64,000 nt of DNA from an uncultured Clostridia bacterium (lineage in GTDB: Bacteria > Bacillota > Clostridia > TANB77 > CAG-508), in NCBI GenBank assembly GCA_947590905.1, contig CANQCU010000005.1:1-64000 (forward strand), written 5' to 3'. This document shows positions 21,323-31,720 of the stretch, piece by piece. Every line of letters starts with the position of its first letter. Position 1 is the first letter of the stretch. The notes under the pieces were generated by a model. It ran no database searches. It was not told the DNA's origin and saw nothing but the letters and a program-made list of their open reading frames with translations. A program made the position numbers and the translations under genes.

Positions 21323-21958
21323 ATGGACATAATTAAGTCTATCGAACATGAACAATTAAAAGATAAAGTTCCAGTATTAGACGTTGGTAATACTGTAAGA
21401 GTTCATGCAAAGATAAAAGAAGGAAACCGTGAAAGAATTCAGGTATTCGAAGGTATAATAATTAAAAAACAAGGTGGAGGAGTAAACGAAACATTTACAG
21501 TAAGAAAAATATCTTATGGTGTAGGTGTTGAAAAAACATTTTTATTACACTCACCAATGGTAGAAAAAGTAGAAGTTGTAAGAGTAGGAAAAGCTAGAAG
21601 AGCAAAACTTAACTATTTAAGAGATAGAGTAGGAAAATCTGCTAGAACTAAGGAAATAGTAGGTGCTAGAATTGAGACAAAGGAACGTACAATTAAGGAA
21701 ACATTAGCAGAAGAAGATATAGTAGAAGAAGCTGAAGCTCCAGTAGAAGAGACAGTAGAAGCTCCTAAAGCAAATGAAGCAAAAGCATCTGAAGCTCCAG
21801 AGGAAGCACCAGCAGTTAAGGAAGAAGCTCCAGTTGTAGAAGAAACTGTTGATACAGTTAAAGAAGAACCAGTTGTAGAAGTAAAAGAAGAAAAAGCAGA
21901 AGTTAAGGAAGAAAAGAAAGAAGAAGAAAAAGACGTTAAAGAAGAAAAGGCAGAATAA
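21323..21958 (+). CDS. rplS: 50S ribosomal protein L19 with long acidic tail
   Basis: 211 residues. The first 115 are a standard L19 ([40 protein letters not shown]). The remaining 95 are a low-complexity Glu/Val/Ala/Lys/Pro tail ([21 protein letters not shown]) absent from most L19 proteins. The tail is in frame with no stop, so it appears genuine. rplU at 60815 has a similar added tail. It ends the ylxM operon and a strong terminator follows. Confidence 0.95.
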   Translation: MDIIKSIEHEQLKDKVPVLDVGNTVRVHAKIKEGNRERIQVFEGIIIKKQGGGVNETFTVRKISYGVGVEKTFLLHSPMVEKVEVVRVGKARRAKLNYLRDRVGKSARTKEIVGARIETKERTIKETLAEEDIVEEAEAPVEETVEAPKANEAKASEAPEEAPAVKEEAPVVEETVDTVKEEPVVEVKEEKAEVKEEKKEEEKDVKEEKAE

Positions 21959-22006
21959 AAAATAAAAAACAAATAACATAAAAATAGTGATTTGATTTTT
22001 GAAGTG

Positions 22007-22052
22007 CACCCCAGATGTTAGAAAAAAATCTAACATTTGTGGTGTATTTTTA
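22007..22052 (+). terminator. Terminator of the rplS operon
   Basis: A 16-base arm at 22007-22022 pairs, with one or two mismatches, to 22029-22044 and is followed by ATTTTTAA. Confidence 0.85.
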
Positions 22053-22095
22053 ATTACTATTTTTCTGTGGAAACAATTAGCATATATGTCAAAAC

Positions 22096-22124
22096 TTGAA
22101 GTTTACGTAAAGTAGTGATATAAT
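22096..22124 (+). promoter_or_regulatory. Promoter of the FtsH-like gene
   Basis: TTGAAG at 22096-22101, 17 bases, then TATAAT at 22119-22124, with a TGA extended -10 just upstream. Confidence 0.65.
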
Positions 22125-22206
22125 ATAATTAGCATTGCACATTGAAAATTTATAAAACGACTTTTGTACCAGAAAAAATTAAAAACATCATTGGAGGAAT
22201 AGCAAA

Positions 22207-24216
22207 ATGTTCAAATTTTTCAAAAAAATAAGCCCAGCGCTTGTTGTATTTCTAGTTATTTATATAATACTAGAATCTTGCTTCCCACAAACGTTTTTTT
22301 GGAAACAGTTTGAGGCAGTAAAGAAACAGCAAGAAGAAGAAACTTTAAAGAAAGCGGAGGAGATTCAAGCACAAAAAGACAAAGAAAGGCAAGAAGAATC
22401 ACAGATGGACTATGGTGTCCTATTGCACATAATGGAAAACGTGTATGAAATAGAAATTCACGAAGTACACAAAGGGACAAAAACGTCCTATTATGCAATG
22501 GTGACATTAGAAGGCATTGGAGGACTTAAAGGTAATTATGACTATCAGTACAGAATAAACTTGGATATAAGTAGTGTTAGGCGTATGAAGGAATACGCAG
22601 AAGAATATAACTTCAGAATTACTGAAGTTGTAGACGAAGATACTACTACATCACAAGACTCTGTAAAAGAATCCGAGAAAAAAGGAATAGATTGGTCAAG
22701 CATTATTATTTCGACAATTTGCGTCTTAGGTGTTATTGCAATTTTATTTTATGTATCTTATATGTTGATTGATATTTTTAAGGATGATGATACTAAAGGC
22801 AAAAACAAAAAGACTAATAAAGTTGCTGTATTAAACAGTAGCGACAACGGAAAAAGCACCAATGTCGAGGAAGTAGAAACAGAGGTCAAGATCCGGTTCT
22901 CAGATATTGCAGGGTTGGACGAAGAAATCGAAGAACTTAAAGAAGTAGTTGATTTTATCAGAAATCCTGAAAAGTATGAGAAACTGGGAGCAAAAGTCCC
23001 AAAAGGCATTCTTTTACATGGAAAACCCGGAACAGGAAAAACTTTAATTGCCAAAGCAGTTGCAGGAGAAGCAGGAGTTAACTTCGTATCAGCCTCTGGA
23101 GCTGAATTTATCAATCAATATGTTGGCACAGGAGCAAAAAACGTGAGAAAACTTTTTGATGAAGCACGTGAAAATGCACCTTGCATAGTGTTCATTGATG
23201 AGATTGATGCAATAGGAGGCAGAAGAGATGATGAAGCAAATTCCGAAAGGAATCAAACAATCGATCAGCTTTTGACAGAGTTAGATGGATTTAGTGAAAG
23301 AACTGACATAATAACTCTTGCAGCGACTAATAGGCTTGATATGTTGGATCCTGCTCTTACAAGACCTGGAAGATTTGATAGAATTATCGCAATAGGTCTT
23401 CCGGATGTTCGGGCAAGAGAAAAAATCCTCAAAATCCATGCAAAGAACAAGCCACTCTCAGACGATGTTAAATTGGGTGAAATTGCAAAAACAACAACGG
23501 GCTTCTCAGGAGCACAACTTGCGAATCTTCTTAATGAATCTGCTCTCATTGCTGTAAGGAAAAACCAAGAAGTCATACATAATACAGACATAAAACAAGC
23601 ATTTAGCAAGATAACCGTCGGAATCCAGAAAAACAGCAAAGTGATCTCTGATAAGGAGAAACAAATCACTGCTAATCATGAGGCTGGTCATGCAATTGTT
23701 GGAATGCTTTTGCCTACTCAATCAAACGTCAGCGAGGTATCTATAATCCCTCGCGGAGATGCTGGTGGTTATACAATGCACGAGCAAGACGAAGACAAAA
23801 ACTATTTGAGTAAACAAGAGCTTACAGAAAGACTAGTCGTATTAATGGCAGGAAGAGTAGCAGAGAAAATCTTTATAGGAGATATCTCTACGGGCGCATC
23901 ACAAGACATAGAAGTTGCAACCAACATTGCCACTAGCATGATTTCTGTATATGGAATGGGAACATCAGTAGGTCCAATATCCGTAAAAAATTCAGTAAAT
24001 AACGGTCTGCGACTTTTGAGTGGTAAAAAAATTGATAGCATTGGAGATGAAGTAGTTAGCTTAATAAAATCAGCAGAGAACGAAGCAGAAAAGCTTATTA
24101 CCGAACACAGCACAATGCATCAAGAACTGGTACAAATGCTTTTGGAGCAAGAAACCATAACAGGAGAAGAACTTAAAAAGCTCCAAAGCAAGTACAAATT
24201 GGCAGTTAATGCCTAA
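22207..24216 (+). CDS. FtsH-like membrane AAA+ zinc protease with atypical codon use
   Basis: 669 residues. FtsH proteases degrade membrane and regulatory proteins. N-terminal helix (about 9-26), an outside domain, a second helix (about 160-185), then AAA+ with Walker A GKPGTGKT, Walker B IVFIDEID, second region of homology LTRPGRFDR, and zinc motif HEAGH. Codon use is clearly less A-rich than its neighbours (CTC, GTC, CGC, CCC). Two in-frame CGG codons (22894-22896 in KIRFSD and 23410-23412 in DVRARE) must be read as Arg; skipping a base at the first leads to an early stop. It has its own promoter and downstream hairpin. It is probably an acquired paralogue; its N-terminal region is unusual for housekeeping FtsH. 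Confidence 0.92.
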   Translation: MFKFFKKISPALVVFLVIYIILESCFPQTFFWKQFEAVKKQQEEETLKKAEEIQAQKDKERQEESQMDYGVLLHIMENVYEIEIHEVHKGTKTSYYAMVTLEGIGGLKGNYDYQYRINLDISSVRRMKEYAEEYNFRITEVVDEDTTTSQDSVKESEKKGIDWSSIIISTICVLGVIAILFYVSYMLIDIFKDDDTKGKNKKTNKVAVLNSSDNGKSTNVEEVETEVKIRFSDIAGLDEEIEELKEVVDFIRNPEKYEKLGAKVPKGILLHGKPGTGKTLIAKAVAGEAGVNFVSASGAEFINQYVGTGAKNVRKLFDEARENAPCIVFIDEIDAIGGRRDDEANSERNQTIDQLLTELDGFSERTDIITLAATNRLDMLDPALTRPGRFDRIIAIGLPDVRAREKILKIHAKNKPLSDDVKLGEIAKTTTGFSGAQLANLLNESALIAVRKNQEVIHNTDIKQAFSKITVGIQKNSKVISDKEKQITANHEAGHAIVGMLLPTQSNVSEVSIIPRGDAGGYTMHEQDEDKNYLSKQELTERLVVLMAGRVAEKIFIGDISTGASQDIEVATNIATSMISVYGMGTSVGPISVKNSVNNGLRLLSGKKIDSIGDEVVSLIKSAENEAEKLITEHSTMHQELVQMLLEQETITGEELKKLQSKYKLAVNA

Positions 24217-24283
24217 AACTTTAGTCGTTTTATAATTAAAAGTCCTTAATCTTTATGATTTCGGGGACTATAAGCATCAAACA

Positions 24284-24320
24284 TGGTAACCCTCTGGCTT
24301 TTGCTAGAGGGCTACCATAA
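24284..24320 (+). terminator. Hairpin after the FtsH-like gene
   Basis: ATGGTA-CCCTCT pairs with AGAGGG-TACCAT with one bulged base per arm. There is no T run, so termination is uncertain. The rest of the 24217-24510 gap is AT-rich, with only the next promoter. Confidence 0.5.
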
Positions 24321-24436
24321 TTATAAATTAAATAATGTTAAAAATATATATAATTAATATTTAATAAATGCTGGGAAATATAATATTTCTTAAGAAATAA
24401 TTAATAAACTCTCTATTTTTTCTTAATAAATTTTTT

Positions 24437-24444
24437 GATATAAT
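24437..24444 (+). promoter_or_regulatory. Extended -10 of the two-component system
   Basis: TGATATAAT with TATAAT at 24439-24444, about 67 bases before the regulator start; no clear -35. Confidence 0.45.
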
Positions 24445-24510
24445 ATAAACATAATTACAACTTAAGATAGAATTTATGAAAATTTATATGTAGAGATAAA
24501 GGGGAAAGCT

Positions 24511-25206
24511 ATGTATAACATATTAGTTTGTGATGATGACAAAGAAATAGTAAAAGCTATAGAAATATATTTAGTAAAAGAAAATTACAATGTAATTAAA
24601 GCATATAACGGAGAAGAATGTTTAAAGGTATTAAAAGAAAATAGAGTACACTTAATAATATTAGACATAATGATGCCAGTTAAAGATGGAATAGAGACAA
24701 TAGAAGAAATAAGGAAAGATAAAGCAATACCAGTAATAATGTTATCTGCAAAGTCAGAAGATGAAGATAAAATAAAGGGATTAAATTTAGGAGCAGATGA
24801 TTATGTCACAAAACCATTTAATCCACTTGAACTAATTGCAAGAGTTAATTCATGTATAAGAAGATATACTAAACTTGGAACAATGAAGGAAGAAGAAAAT
24901 CAAGATATATTTAGAGCAGGGGAACTAATAGTAAATGATAAATTAAAAAAAGTAACAGTAGAAGATAAAGAAGTAAAACTTACACCAACAGAATACAACA
25001 TATTAAAATTCTTAACAAAAAACAAAGGAACAGTTTATTCTATAGAACAAATTTATAAAAATGTATGGGAAGACGAAGCTTATGGAGCAGAAAATATAAT
25101 AGCTGTACATATAAGACACATAAGAGAAAAAATAGAAATAAATCCAAAAGAACCAAAATATTTAAAGGTTATTTGGGGTATAGGCTATAAAATAGAAGAC
25201 ATTTAA
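24511..25206 (+). CDS. OmpR/PhoB-family response regulator
   Basis: 231 residues. Receiver domain with acidic pocket DDD (residues 8-10), phosphoacceptor Asp52 in ILDIMMP, and Lys of TKPFNP near residue 102. The C-terminal winged helix is the OmpR type (LTPTEYNILKFL, HIRHIREKIE, VIWGIGYKIE). It pairs with the histidine kinase 250 bases downstream. It is intact in zero frame. Confidence 0.93.
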   Translation: MYNILVCDDDKEIVKAIEIYLVKENYNVIKAYNGEECLKVLKENRVHLIILDIMMPVKDGIETIEEIRKDKAIPVIMLSAKSEDEDKIKGLNLGADDYVTKPFNPLELIARVNSCIRRYTKLGTMKEEENQDIFRAGELIVNDKLKKVTVEDKEVKLTPTEYNILKFLTKNKGTVYSIEQIYKNVWEDEAYGAENIIAVHIRHIREKIEINPKEPKYLKVIWGIGYKIEDI

Positions 25207-25338
25207 TCTTTGGTTGCATAAGACAAAACCTAAGCTTGGTTATATGGTAAATATTTGCAATAATAAATTTATATAATGCAAAGCAGAGTATGCTTACAAA
25301 AGAAAAATGTACTTAGAGTGAAGTTATCTTTTCTTATT

Positions 25339-25435
25339 GCGCCGGCAAATTTCTCTGAAATTTCCGGAGCAAAAAGGTTAAGCTACCTTTATTCGTGCGG
25401 TTTGCAAAGCAAATCCGCACATGTGGCGAAGCCGC
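25339..25435 (+). other. GC-rich multi-hairpin element in the regulator-kinase gap
   Basis: Four consecutive hairpins stand out in an AT-rich gap: 25342-25367 (CCGG-AAATTTC with GAAATTT-CCGG), 25373-25390 (AAAGGT/ACCTTT), 25395-25420 (GTGCGG-TTTGC with GCAAA-CCGCAC), 25423-25435 (GTGGC/GCCGC). They end about 10 bases before the kinase ribosome-binding site. It could be a structured leader, a mobile palindromic element or a small RNA. I recognise no known family. Confidence 0.6.
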
Positions 25436-25456
25436 TTTTCTTATAAGGAGGAAAAT

Positions 25457-27786
25457 GTGAAAGAAAGTAAGATTTTAAAAACCATAAGCTATGTACTTCT
25501 CCCAATACTAGTAGGCATTATGATTTTGTCATTATTATATAGTGTAGGTAGAAATGATTATTCAAATTCATATTTTGAATCAGAAAAATTTACTGAGGAC
25601 TATCTAGATGGAATATCACAAATTGTAAGAAGTTTAATATATGAAGAAGAAGCAGAGAATATGGAAGAAGATGCAGTTAGAATTGTAAAAACTTATTACT
25701 CATATTTTAGCAATATATCAGACCATTACTATTTGATTGTCTATAATGGAGATAAAGCAATAACAAATGTTGATTTAGATGAAATGAAGAACTTAAATGA
25801 AATTAAAGAATTTATAAAAGCACAAGATGGAAAAAAATTAACAATTGAGAAAGGAAAAATTAAAGAAAGTTCTTTATATGGTAATTTATCTAAATATAAA
25901 AATGATTTTGTTATTAATTACTATTCAATGAATAATGAAAGCTCAGACTTACAGATTCTTCAAACAACTAAATTCAACGACTTTGATATATACACGACCT
26001 ATAAAGAGAATATGAAATATGATACAATATCAAGCATCATGAATATAATATCACAAAATGAAGATGCTTTCTACTCAATGCTTCCTGTATGTTCAATTTT
26101 TATTGCTATAATTATAATTTATCTAATTATTTCAATAGGTCATACAAAAGGAAAATCAGAGATAGATTTAAATGATTTAGATAAAACACCACTAGAACTA
26201 TTAATAATATTAGTTATTCTAATTACATTAATTTTAGGATCAGTAATATCAATATGCACACATATAAGATATGAAAAACTAATGCTTAGCTTATACATAA
26301 CTGCATATTTTGTAATATACATTGAATTTATAGTTATGTTCATTACAATAGTAAAAAGACTAAAAGCAAAGGTATTTTTTAAAACAACACTTATAGGAAT
26401 GTTAGTAAACTTTCTAGAAAAGACTTATAGAAAAGTAAGTAAAGAAGTATCCGATGCAACAAGTAAAATAAAACTTTCAAGAAAAGTATTGTTAACAGCT
26501 CTTTTTTATGGAATAGCTATGATATTAATAATAGCTATATTTGATACATATAATATGCTAGAATTAGGACTTTTAATAGACTTTATAATTCTGATGACAA
26601 TATTATATAAAGCCATAAAAACTATAAATTCAATTATGAAAATAAAAGAAAAAATACAAGACATTTATGAAGGAAACAAGGGAGGAGAACTAGACTTAAA
26701 AAAATTAACACCTTTAACAAAAGAAACTGCAATGTATGTAAATGATATTTCAAAAGGATTTGAGCATGCAGTAGAAGAAGGACTAAAAAGTGAAAGACTA
26801 AAAACAGAATTAATAACAAACGTATCACATGATATAAAAACACCTCTTACATCAATAATTAACTATATTGATTTAATAAAAAAAGAAAATGTAAAAAATG
26901 AAAAAGTAAAAGAATACATTGGAATATTAGAAAATAAAGCCGAAAGGTTAAAAAGATTAACAGAAGATTTAGTAGAAGCCTCAAAGGCCTCGTCAGGAAA
27001 TGTAAATTTAAACTTAGAAAAAATTAATGTAGGAGAGCTCATAAAACAGACAACAGGAGAGTTTGAAGACAAATTTAAAAAGAGAGGCTTAGAAGTTGTA
27101 ACCAATATACAAGATGAAGAACTATTTATAGAAGCGGATAGTAGATATATGTATAGGGTTATAGAAAATCTATTTAGCAATGTATCAAAATATGCAACGA
27201 AAAAAACAAGAGTATATATAGATGTGTTTTCAAAAGATACAAAAATAAATATAATAATAAAAAATATTTCTCAGGAAAGATTGAATATTACAACAGATGA
27301 ACTTATGCAAAGATTTGTAAGAGGAGACAAATCAAGAACGACAGAGGGAAGCGGACTTCGGATTATCTATAACAAAAAGCTTAACTGAGCTTCAAAACCG
27401 GAAAATTTGATATAAAAATTGATGGAGACTTATTTAAAGCAGAACTAGAATTTTATAAATATGGAACAAAAAGTCCAGAAGAAAAAAATGAAGAGACAAA
27501 TCAAGTAGAAGAAAATATTGAATTACAAGAAATAAAAGAAAAAATTAGTTTTTATAGTGGAAAAGTAATAGAAAAAGTAAAAGCAAAATTAAAAGAATGG
27601 AAAGAAAATAGAAAAGAGAAAGCTCAAAAAGATGAAAAAACCCAAAAAGAAGAAACAACTACACTAGAAAGAATAGATAAATTCTTAAGAGAGAGAACTC
27701 CATTAGAATCAGTTGCAATAATCATAATTATAATGGCAATTATTGTAATAATGATTTCATTTTTAATACAAAAATTATTACCTTAA
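25457..27786 (+). CDS. Sensor histidine kinase with C-terminal membrane tail, two +1 CGG shifts
   Basis: 775 residues with two skips. GTG start at 25457, 5 bases after AAGGAGG. An N-terminal helix, an outside sensor region of about 170 residues and several further helices precede the H-box NVSHDIKTPLTS. The ATPase G-box is built by a shift: zero frame ends GSGL at CGG 27359-27361. Skipping C27359 gives GSGLGLSITKSLTELQN, and 13 codons later CGG 27399-27401 is met again. Skipping C27399 gives GKFDIKIDGDLFKAEL, the last strands of the ATPase domain. The frame then runs on 110 residues through a Lys/Glu-rich coiled region to a final membrane helix and TAA 27784-27786. Partner of the adjacent response regulator. 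The C-terminal membrane tail is unusual. Confidence 0.9.
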
Positions 27787-27846
27787 AAAATATTACAAAA
27801 ATAATGAGGTAAACCCAAATTGTTAAAAGTTTAATAATGAGGGACG

Positions 27847-27907
27847 ATAGATGTCTTACAAATGATCATCAAATTAGGTGGTTATTTATAAGACATCTAT
27901 TTTGTTT
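27847..27907 (+). terminator. Terminator after the histidine kinase
   Basis: A 12-bp stem (27847-27858 with 27889-27900) with a 30-base loop is followed by TTTGTTT. Its position just after TAA 27786 supports the shifted kinase end. Confidence 0.7.
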
Positions 27908-27949
27908 ATTGTTATAACAAAAACTAAAATTGTAAATTTTTCCAAACTC

Positions 27950-27978
27950 TTGTTTTTTAAAAATATATGTTGTATAAT
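27950..27978 (+). promoter_or_regulatory. uvrA promoter
   Basis: TTGTTT at 27950-27955, 17 bases, then TATAAT at 27973-27978. No LexA/DinR-like box is evident. Confidence 0.6.
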
Positions 27979-27999
27979 GGTACGCATGGGGGAATTAAA

Positions 28000-30825
28000 A
28001 TGAATGACAAAATAGTTATAAAAGGTGCAAAAGAACACAATTTAAAGAATATAAATCTAGAAATACCTAGAGACAAATTAGTAGTAATAACAGGATTATC
28101 AGGTTCTGGAAAATCATCTTTAGCATTTGACACATTATATGCCGAAGGACAAAGAAGATATGTAGAAAGTCTTTCATCTTATGCAAGACAGTTCTTAGGC
28201 ATTATGGAAAAACCAAATGTAGAATCAATAGATGGTTTGTCACCTGCAATATCAATAGATCAAAAAACAACTTCAAAGAATCCTCGCTCAACAGTAGGAA
28301 CAGTTACAGAAATATATGACTATATACGTCTACTTTATGCAAGAATAGGAACAGCATATTGTCCAAACTGTGGAAAAAAGATAGAAAAACAAACACTTGA
28401 CCAAATAGTAGATAACATATTAGAACTAGAAGAAGGAACTAAAATTCAAGTTTTAGCTCCTATTATTCGTGGAAAAAAAGGAGAGTTCGTAAAACAAATA
28501 CAAGGTTATCAGAAAGAAGGCTTCGTACGTGCTAGAATAGATGGAGATACAGTAGAACTTTCAGATGATTTGAATCTAGATAGAAAAAAGAAACATAATA
28601 TAGAACTTATAATAGATAGATTAGTCATAAAAGAAGGAATTAGAAATAGACTTGCAGAATCAGTAGAAATTGCATTAAAACATGCAAAAGACTTAGTTTT
28701 AGTGGATATAAATGGAAAAGAAGAAAAACTATACAGCTGTAACTATGCTTGCCCAGACTGCGGAATAAGTTTAGGAGAATTGTCACCAAGAATGTTTTCA
28801 TTCAACAATCCATTTGGCGCTTGCCCAACTTGTACAGGAATTGGATATTTAATGAGAATGGATGAAGACTTAATAATACCAGACAAAGATAAAACTTTAT
28901 ATGATGGAGTAAAAGCTTTTGGTGCAAGCACAATGAAAAAAGGCGAAACAATGGCAAAGATGTACTTCGAAAGTATAGGAAGACATTATGGAGTAGATAT
29001 AACAAAGCCAATAAAGAAGCTACCAAGAGAATTTTTAGACAAAATTTTATATGGAACAGGAAATGAAAGTATAGACTTTGAGTATGAATCATATGCAGGA
29101 ATTAGAAAATTTAAAGCACCATTTGAGGGGGTCATACCAACGCTAGAAAGAAGACATAATGAAACAAAATCACAAGGTATGCGTGATTTCTATGAAATGT
29201 ATATGAGCGAAAGCGATTGCCCAACATGTAAAGGCGCAAGACTAAAAAAAGAAAGTTTATCTGTAAAAGTAGGAGATAAAAACATAAAAGAACTTACAGA
29301 AATGTCAATACATGCAATAAAAGATTACTTAAACAACTTAAAGCTCACAGCAAAGGAAGAAATGATAGCAGATCAAATATTAAAAGAAATAGATAAAAGG
29401 TTACAATTTTTGCTTGATGTAGGACTAGAATATTTAACACTTGCGAGATCAGCAGGAACATTATCAGGAGGAGAAGCACAAAGAATAAGACTTGCAACAC
29501 AAATAGGGTCAAGCCTAACAGGAGTTTTGTATATATTAGATGAACCAAGTATAGGTTTACATCAAAGAGATAATGATAAATTAATTGCAACATTAAAAAA
29601 GCTAAGAGATTTAGGAAATTCTGTACTTGTTGTAGAACATGACGAAGACACAATGTATGCAGCAGACCAAATAATAGACATAGGCCCAGGACCACGGAGT
29701 ACATGGAGGAAACGTAATAGCTCAAGGAACAGCAGAAGAAATAAAAAAGGTAGAAAATTCAATAACAGGACAGTATCTAAGTGGAAGAAAGAAAATAGTA
29801 GTTCCGAAGAAAAGAAGAAAATCAAATGGCAAATCAATAGAAATAATAGGAGCTTCAGAAAACAATTTAAAAAATATAAATGTTAAAATACCTTTGGGAG
29901 TATTTACTTGTGTAACAGGAGTATCAGGCTCTGGAAAATCAACACTTGTAAATGAAGTTTTATATAAAACAGCAGCAAAGGAGATAAACAAGTCTAATGA
30001 AAAAGCAGGAAAATGTAAAGCAGTAAAAGGGCTAGAAAATATAGATAAGATTATTAATATAGATCAGTCGCCAATAGGAAGAACACCACGTTCAAACCCA
30101 GCAACATATACAGGAGTATTTGATATAATACGTGACCTTTTTGCAACAACAAACGAAGCAAAAATAAGAGGATATCAAAAAGGAAGGTTTAGTTTTAATG
30201 TTCCTGGTGGAAGATGCGAAGCATGTCAAGGAGATGGAGTATTAAGAATAGAAATGCATTTCTTGCCAGATATTTATGTACCATGTGAAGTATGTAAAGG
30301 AAAAAGATACAATCAAGAAACATTAGAAGTAAAATATAAAGGCAAAACAATAGCAGATGTGTTAGATATGACAGTAGAAGAAGCACTAGAGTTTTTTGCA
30401 AAAGTACCAAGAATAAAGCAAAAAATACAAACACTTGCAGACGTTGGACTTCGGCTATATAAAACTTGGACAACCATCAACTACACTTTCAGGAGGAGAA
30501 GCACAAAGAGTAAAACTTGCTACTGAGCTATCGAAAAAAGCAACTGGAAAAACTTTATATATCTTAGATGAGCCAACAACTGGACTTCACATTGCAGACG
30601 TTCATAAATTAGTAGATATACTTCAAAGATTAGTAGATACAGGAAACAGTATAATAGTAATAGAACATAACTTAGACTTAATAAAAACATGTGATTATAT
30701 AATAGATCTTCGGACCAGAGGGTGGAGAAAATGGAGGAACAGTTGTACAAGTAGGAACACCAGAACAAGTAGTAAAAAATGAGAAAAGCTACACAGGACA
30801 ATTTTTGAAAAAATATTTGGAGTAG
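28000..30825 (+). CDS. uvrA: Excinuclease ABC subunit A, three +1 CGG shifts
   Basis: 940 residues, the normal UvrA length, with three skips. ATG 28000 follows GGGGGAAT. Zero frame holds Walker [10 protein letters not shown], zinc cysteines (CPNC, CPDC, CPTC), and [11 protein letters not shown]. Shift 1: CGG 29695-29697 gives [16 protein letters not shown] (family DIGPGAGxHGG). Then the second Walker [10 protein letters not shown] and the zinc-finger CEACQGDG...CEVCKGKRY follow. Shift 2: CGG 30452-30454, followed by C, gives [18 protein letters not shown]. Shift 3: CGG 30711-30713 gives [14 protein letters not shown], ending at TAG 30823-30825. UvrA scans DNA for bulky damage with UvrB. Each break is a single extra C before a conserved Gly. 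Confidence 0.96.
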
Positions 30826-30891
30826 TTTTTCAAGGATAAAATCATTATTATTTTATAAAGTAAATAAAATTTATTTAAATATTAAAAAAAA

Positions 30892-30920
30892 TTTACTTTT
30901 GGTAATGTATATGATATAAT
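30892..30920 (+). promoter_or_regulatory. Promoter of the small gene at 30992
   Basis: TTTACT at 30892-30897, 17 bases, TATAAT at 30915-30920, with TGA extended -10. Confidence 0.6.
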
Positions 30921-30991
30921 CACAAATTGAAATTTCAAATTTATATCTTCTAAAAAGAAGAAAATCCTTAAATTATGAAAGGGAGACTAAA

Positions 30992-31405
30992 ATGCGGAAT
31001 GTACAAGAAAAACTCGTAAAAATCAAGCGCAAGAAACTAAAAAAGAAGAACAAATGGAGAATGGGAAGTATAATATATTTTCCATTACCAAAGTGTGTGC
31101 CAAAAAAATATGGAGGAAAAGAGCTGATCGAAAAATTCGTAATTCCTAGTTTTAAAGCGGAAATCAAAACTTACCCAACAAATAACCACCTTAAAGTTAA
31201 TGCATCAAAAGCAGAAGATGGATGGTATATATTTGTTATGAGGCCATATAGCTTCCAGGGCAAAGGAGTAAAATGCAATTATTCTCAAGTCGAAGAAGCT
31301 ATGAAATTAGCAGAAAGCTATGGAATTAACGTAGTTAAAACTTACCCAATAAGGCAGGAATATACCAACACGATTAGTTTTATAATAAACATTCCAAATG
31401 AGTAG
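30992..31405 (+). CDS. Small basic protein of unknown function with atypical codon use
   Basis: 137 residues; family not recognised. The N-terminus is strongly basic (KIKRKKLKKKNKWR), followed by a mixed alpha/beta domain with MRPYSFQGKG and VVKTYPIRQEY. No signal peptide or membrane helix. Codon use is less A-rich than its neighbours, as in the genes at 22207 and 41471. The second codon is CGG, needed as Arg: a one-base skip there meets TAA within nine codons. The gene stands alone, with its own promoter and a strong downstream hairpin. GAAAGGGAG lies upstream of the ATG. Confidence 0.75.
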   Translation: MRNVQEKLVKIKRKKLKKKNKWRMGSIIYFPLPKCVPKKYGGKELIEKFVIPSFKAEIKTYPTNNHLKVNASKAEDGWYIFVMRPYSFQGKGVKCNYSQVEEAMKLAESYGINVVKTYPIRQEYTNTISFIINIPNE

Positions 31406-31406
31406 T

Positions 31407-31463
31407 AGAAAGGTTCTGTCACATTAGTGGCAGAACCTTTCTATGTGCTAAGTAAGTTAGCAC
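31407..31463 (+). terminator. Two hairpins between convergent small genes
   Basis: 31407-31442 is a 12-bp perfect stem (AGAAAGGTTCTG with its complement), and 31445-31463 is a second stem (GTGCTAA/TTAGCAC). They lie between the plus gene ending at 31405 and the minus micro-ORF, so they likely terminate both. Confidence 0.7.
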
Positions 31464-31474
31464 TTTCCAAAATT

Positions 31475-31579
31475 CTAGTGATTGTTATTTTCATTATTTC
31501 TGTTGTTATTATTGTTGCTATTATTTTTGTTATTATTGTTGTTATTGTTATTGTTTTTATTATTATTCTTATCTGACAT
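31475..31579 (-). CDS. Asn-rich 34-residue protein
   Basis: On the minus strand ATG at 31579 opens a 34-codon frame ending at TAG 31475-31477. It is almost entirely Asn, with a few Lys, Ser, Asp and Glu. GGAGGTG stands 7 bases upstream (31587-31593), an ideal ribosome-binding site, and the only reason to prefer a gene over simple AAT/AAC repeat DNA. The adjacent L,D-transpeptidase gene also has a long Asn-rich tail. Small Asn-rich proteins are known in some spore coats; no function can be assigned. This lies in the 315-base gap 31406-31720, which otherwise holds hairpins and the next promoter. Confidence 0.55.
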   Translation of the reverse strand: MSDKNNNKNNNNNNNNNKNNSNNNNNRNNENNNH

Positions 31580-31665
31580 ACGTATGCACCTCCATATGAA
31601 TTAATTATATTTATATTATGGACTTAAAAAAATAAAATATACATTTATTTTCTAATGTTTTACTA

Positions 31666-31694
31666 TTGCCTTTTTTTAAAAAAAATGATAATAT
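31666..31694 (+). promoter_or_regulatory. Candidate promoter of the small membrane protein gene
   Basis: TTGCCT at 31666-31671, 17 bases, TAATAT at 31689-31694. Confidence 0.4.
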
Positions 31695-31720
31695 ATGTAG
31701 TATTAAAAAGGATGTTGAAA

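Noticed and set aside
31480-31575. Short AT-rich triplet repeats as a CRISPR-like or microsatellite array
   Set aside because: No spacer/repeat structure; the AAT/AAC periodicity is that of an Asn-rich coding frame with a ribosome-binding site.
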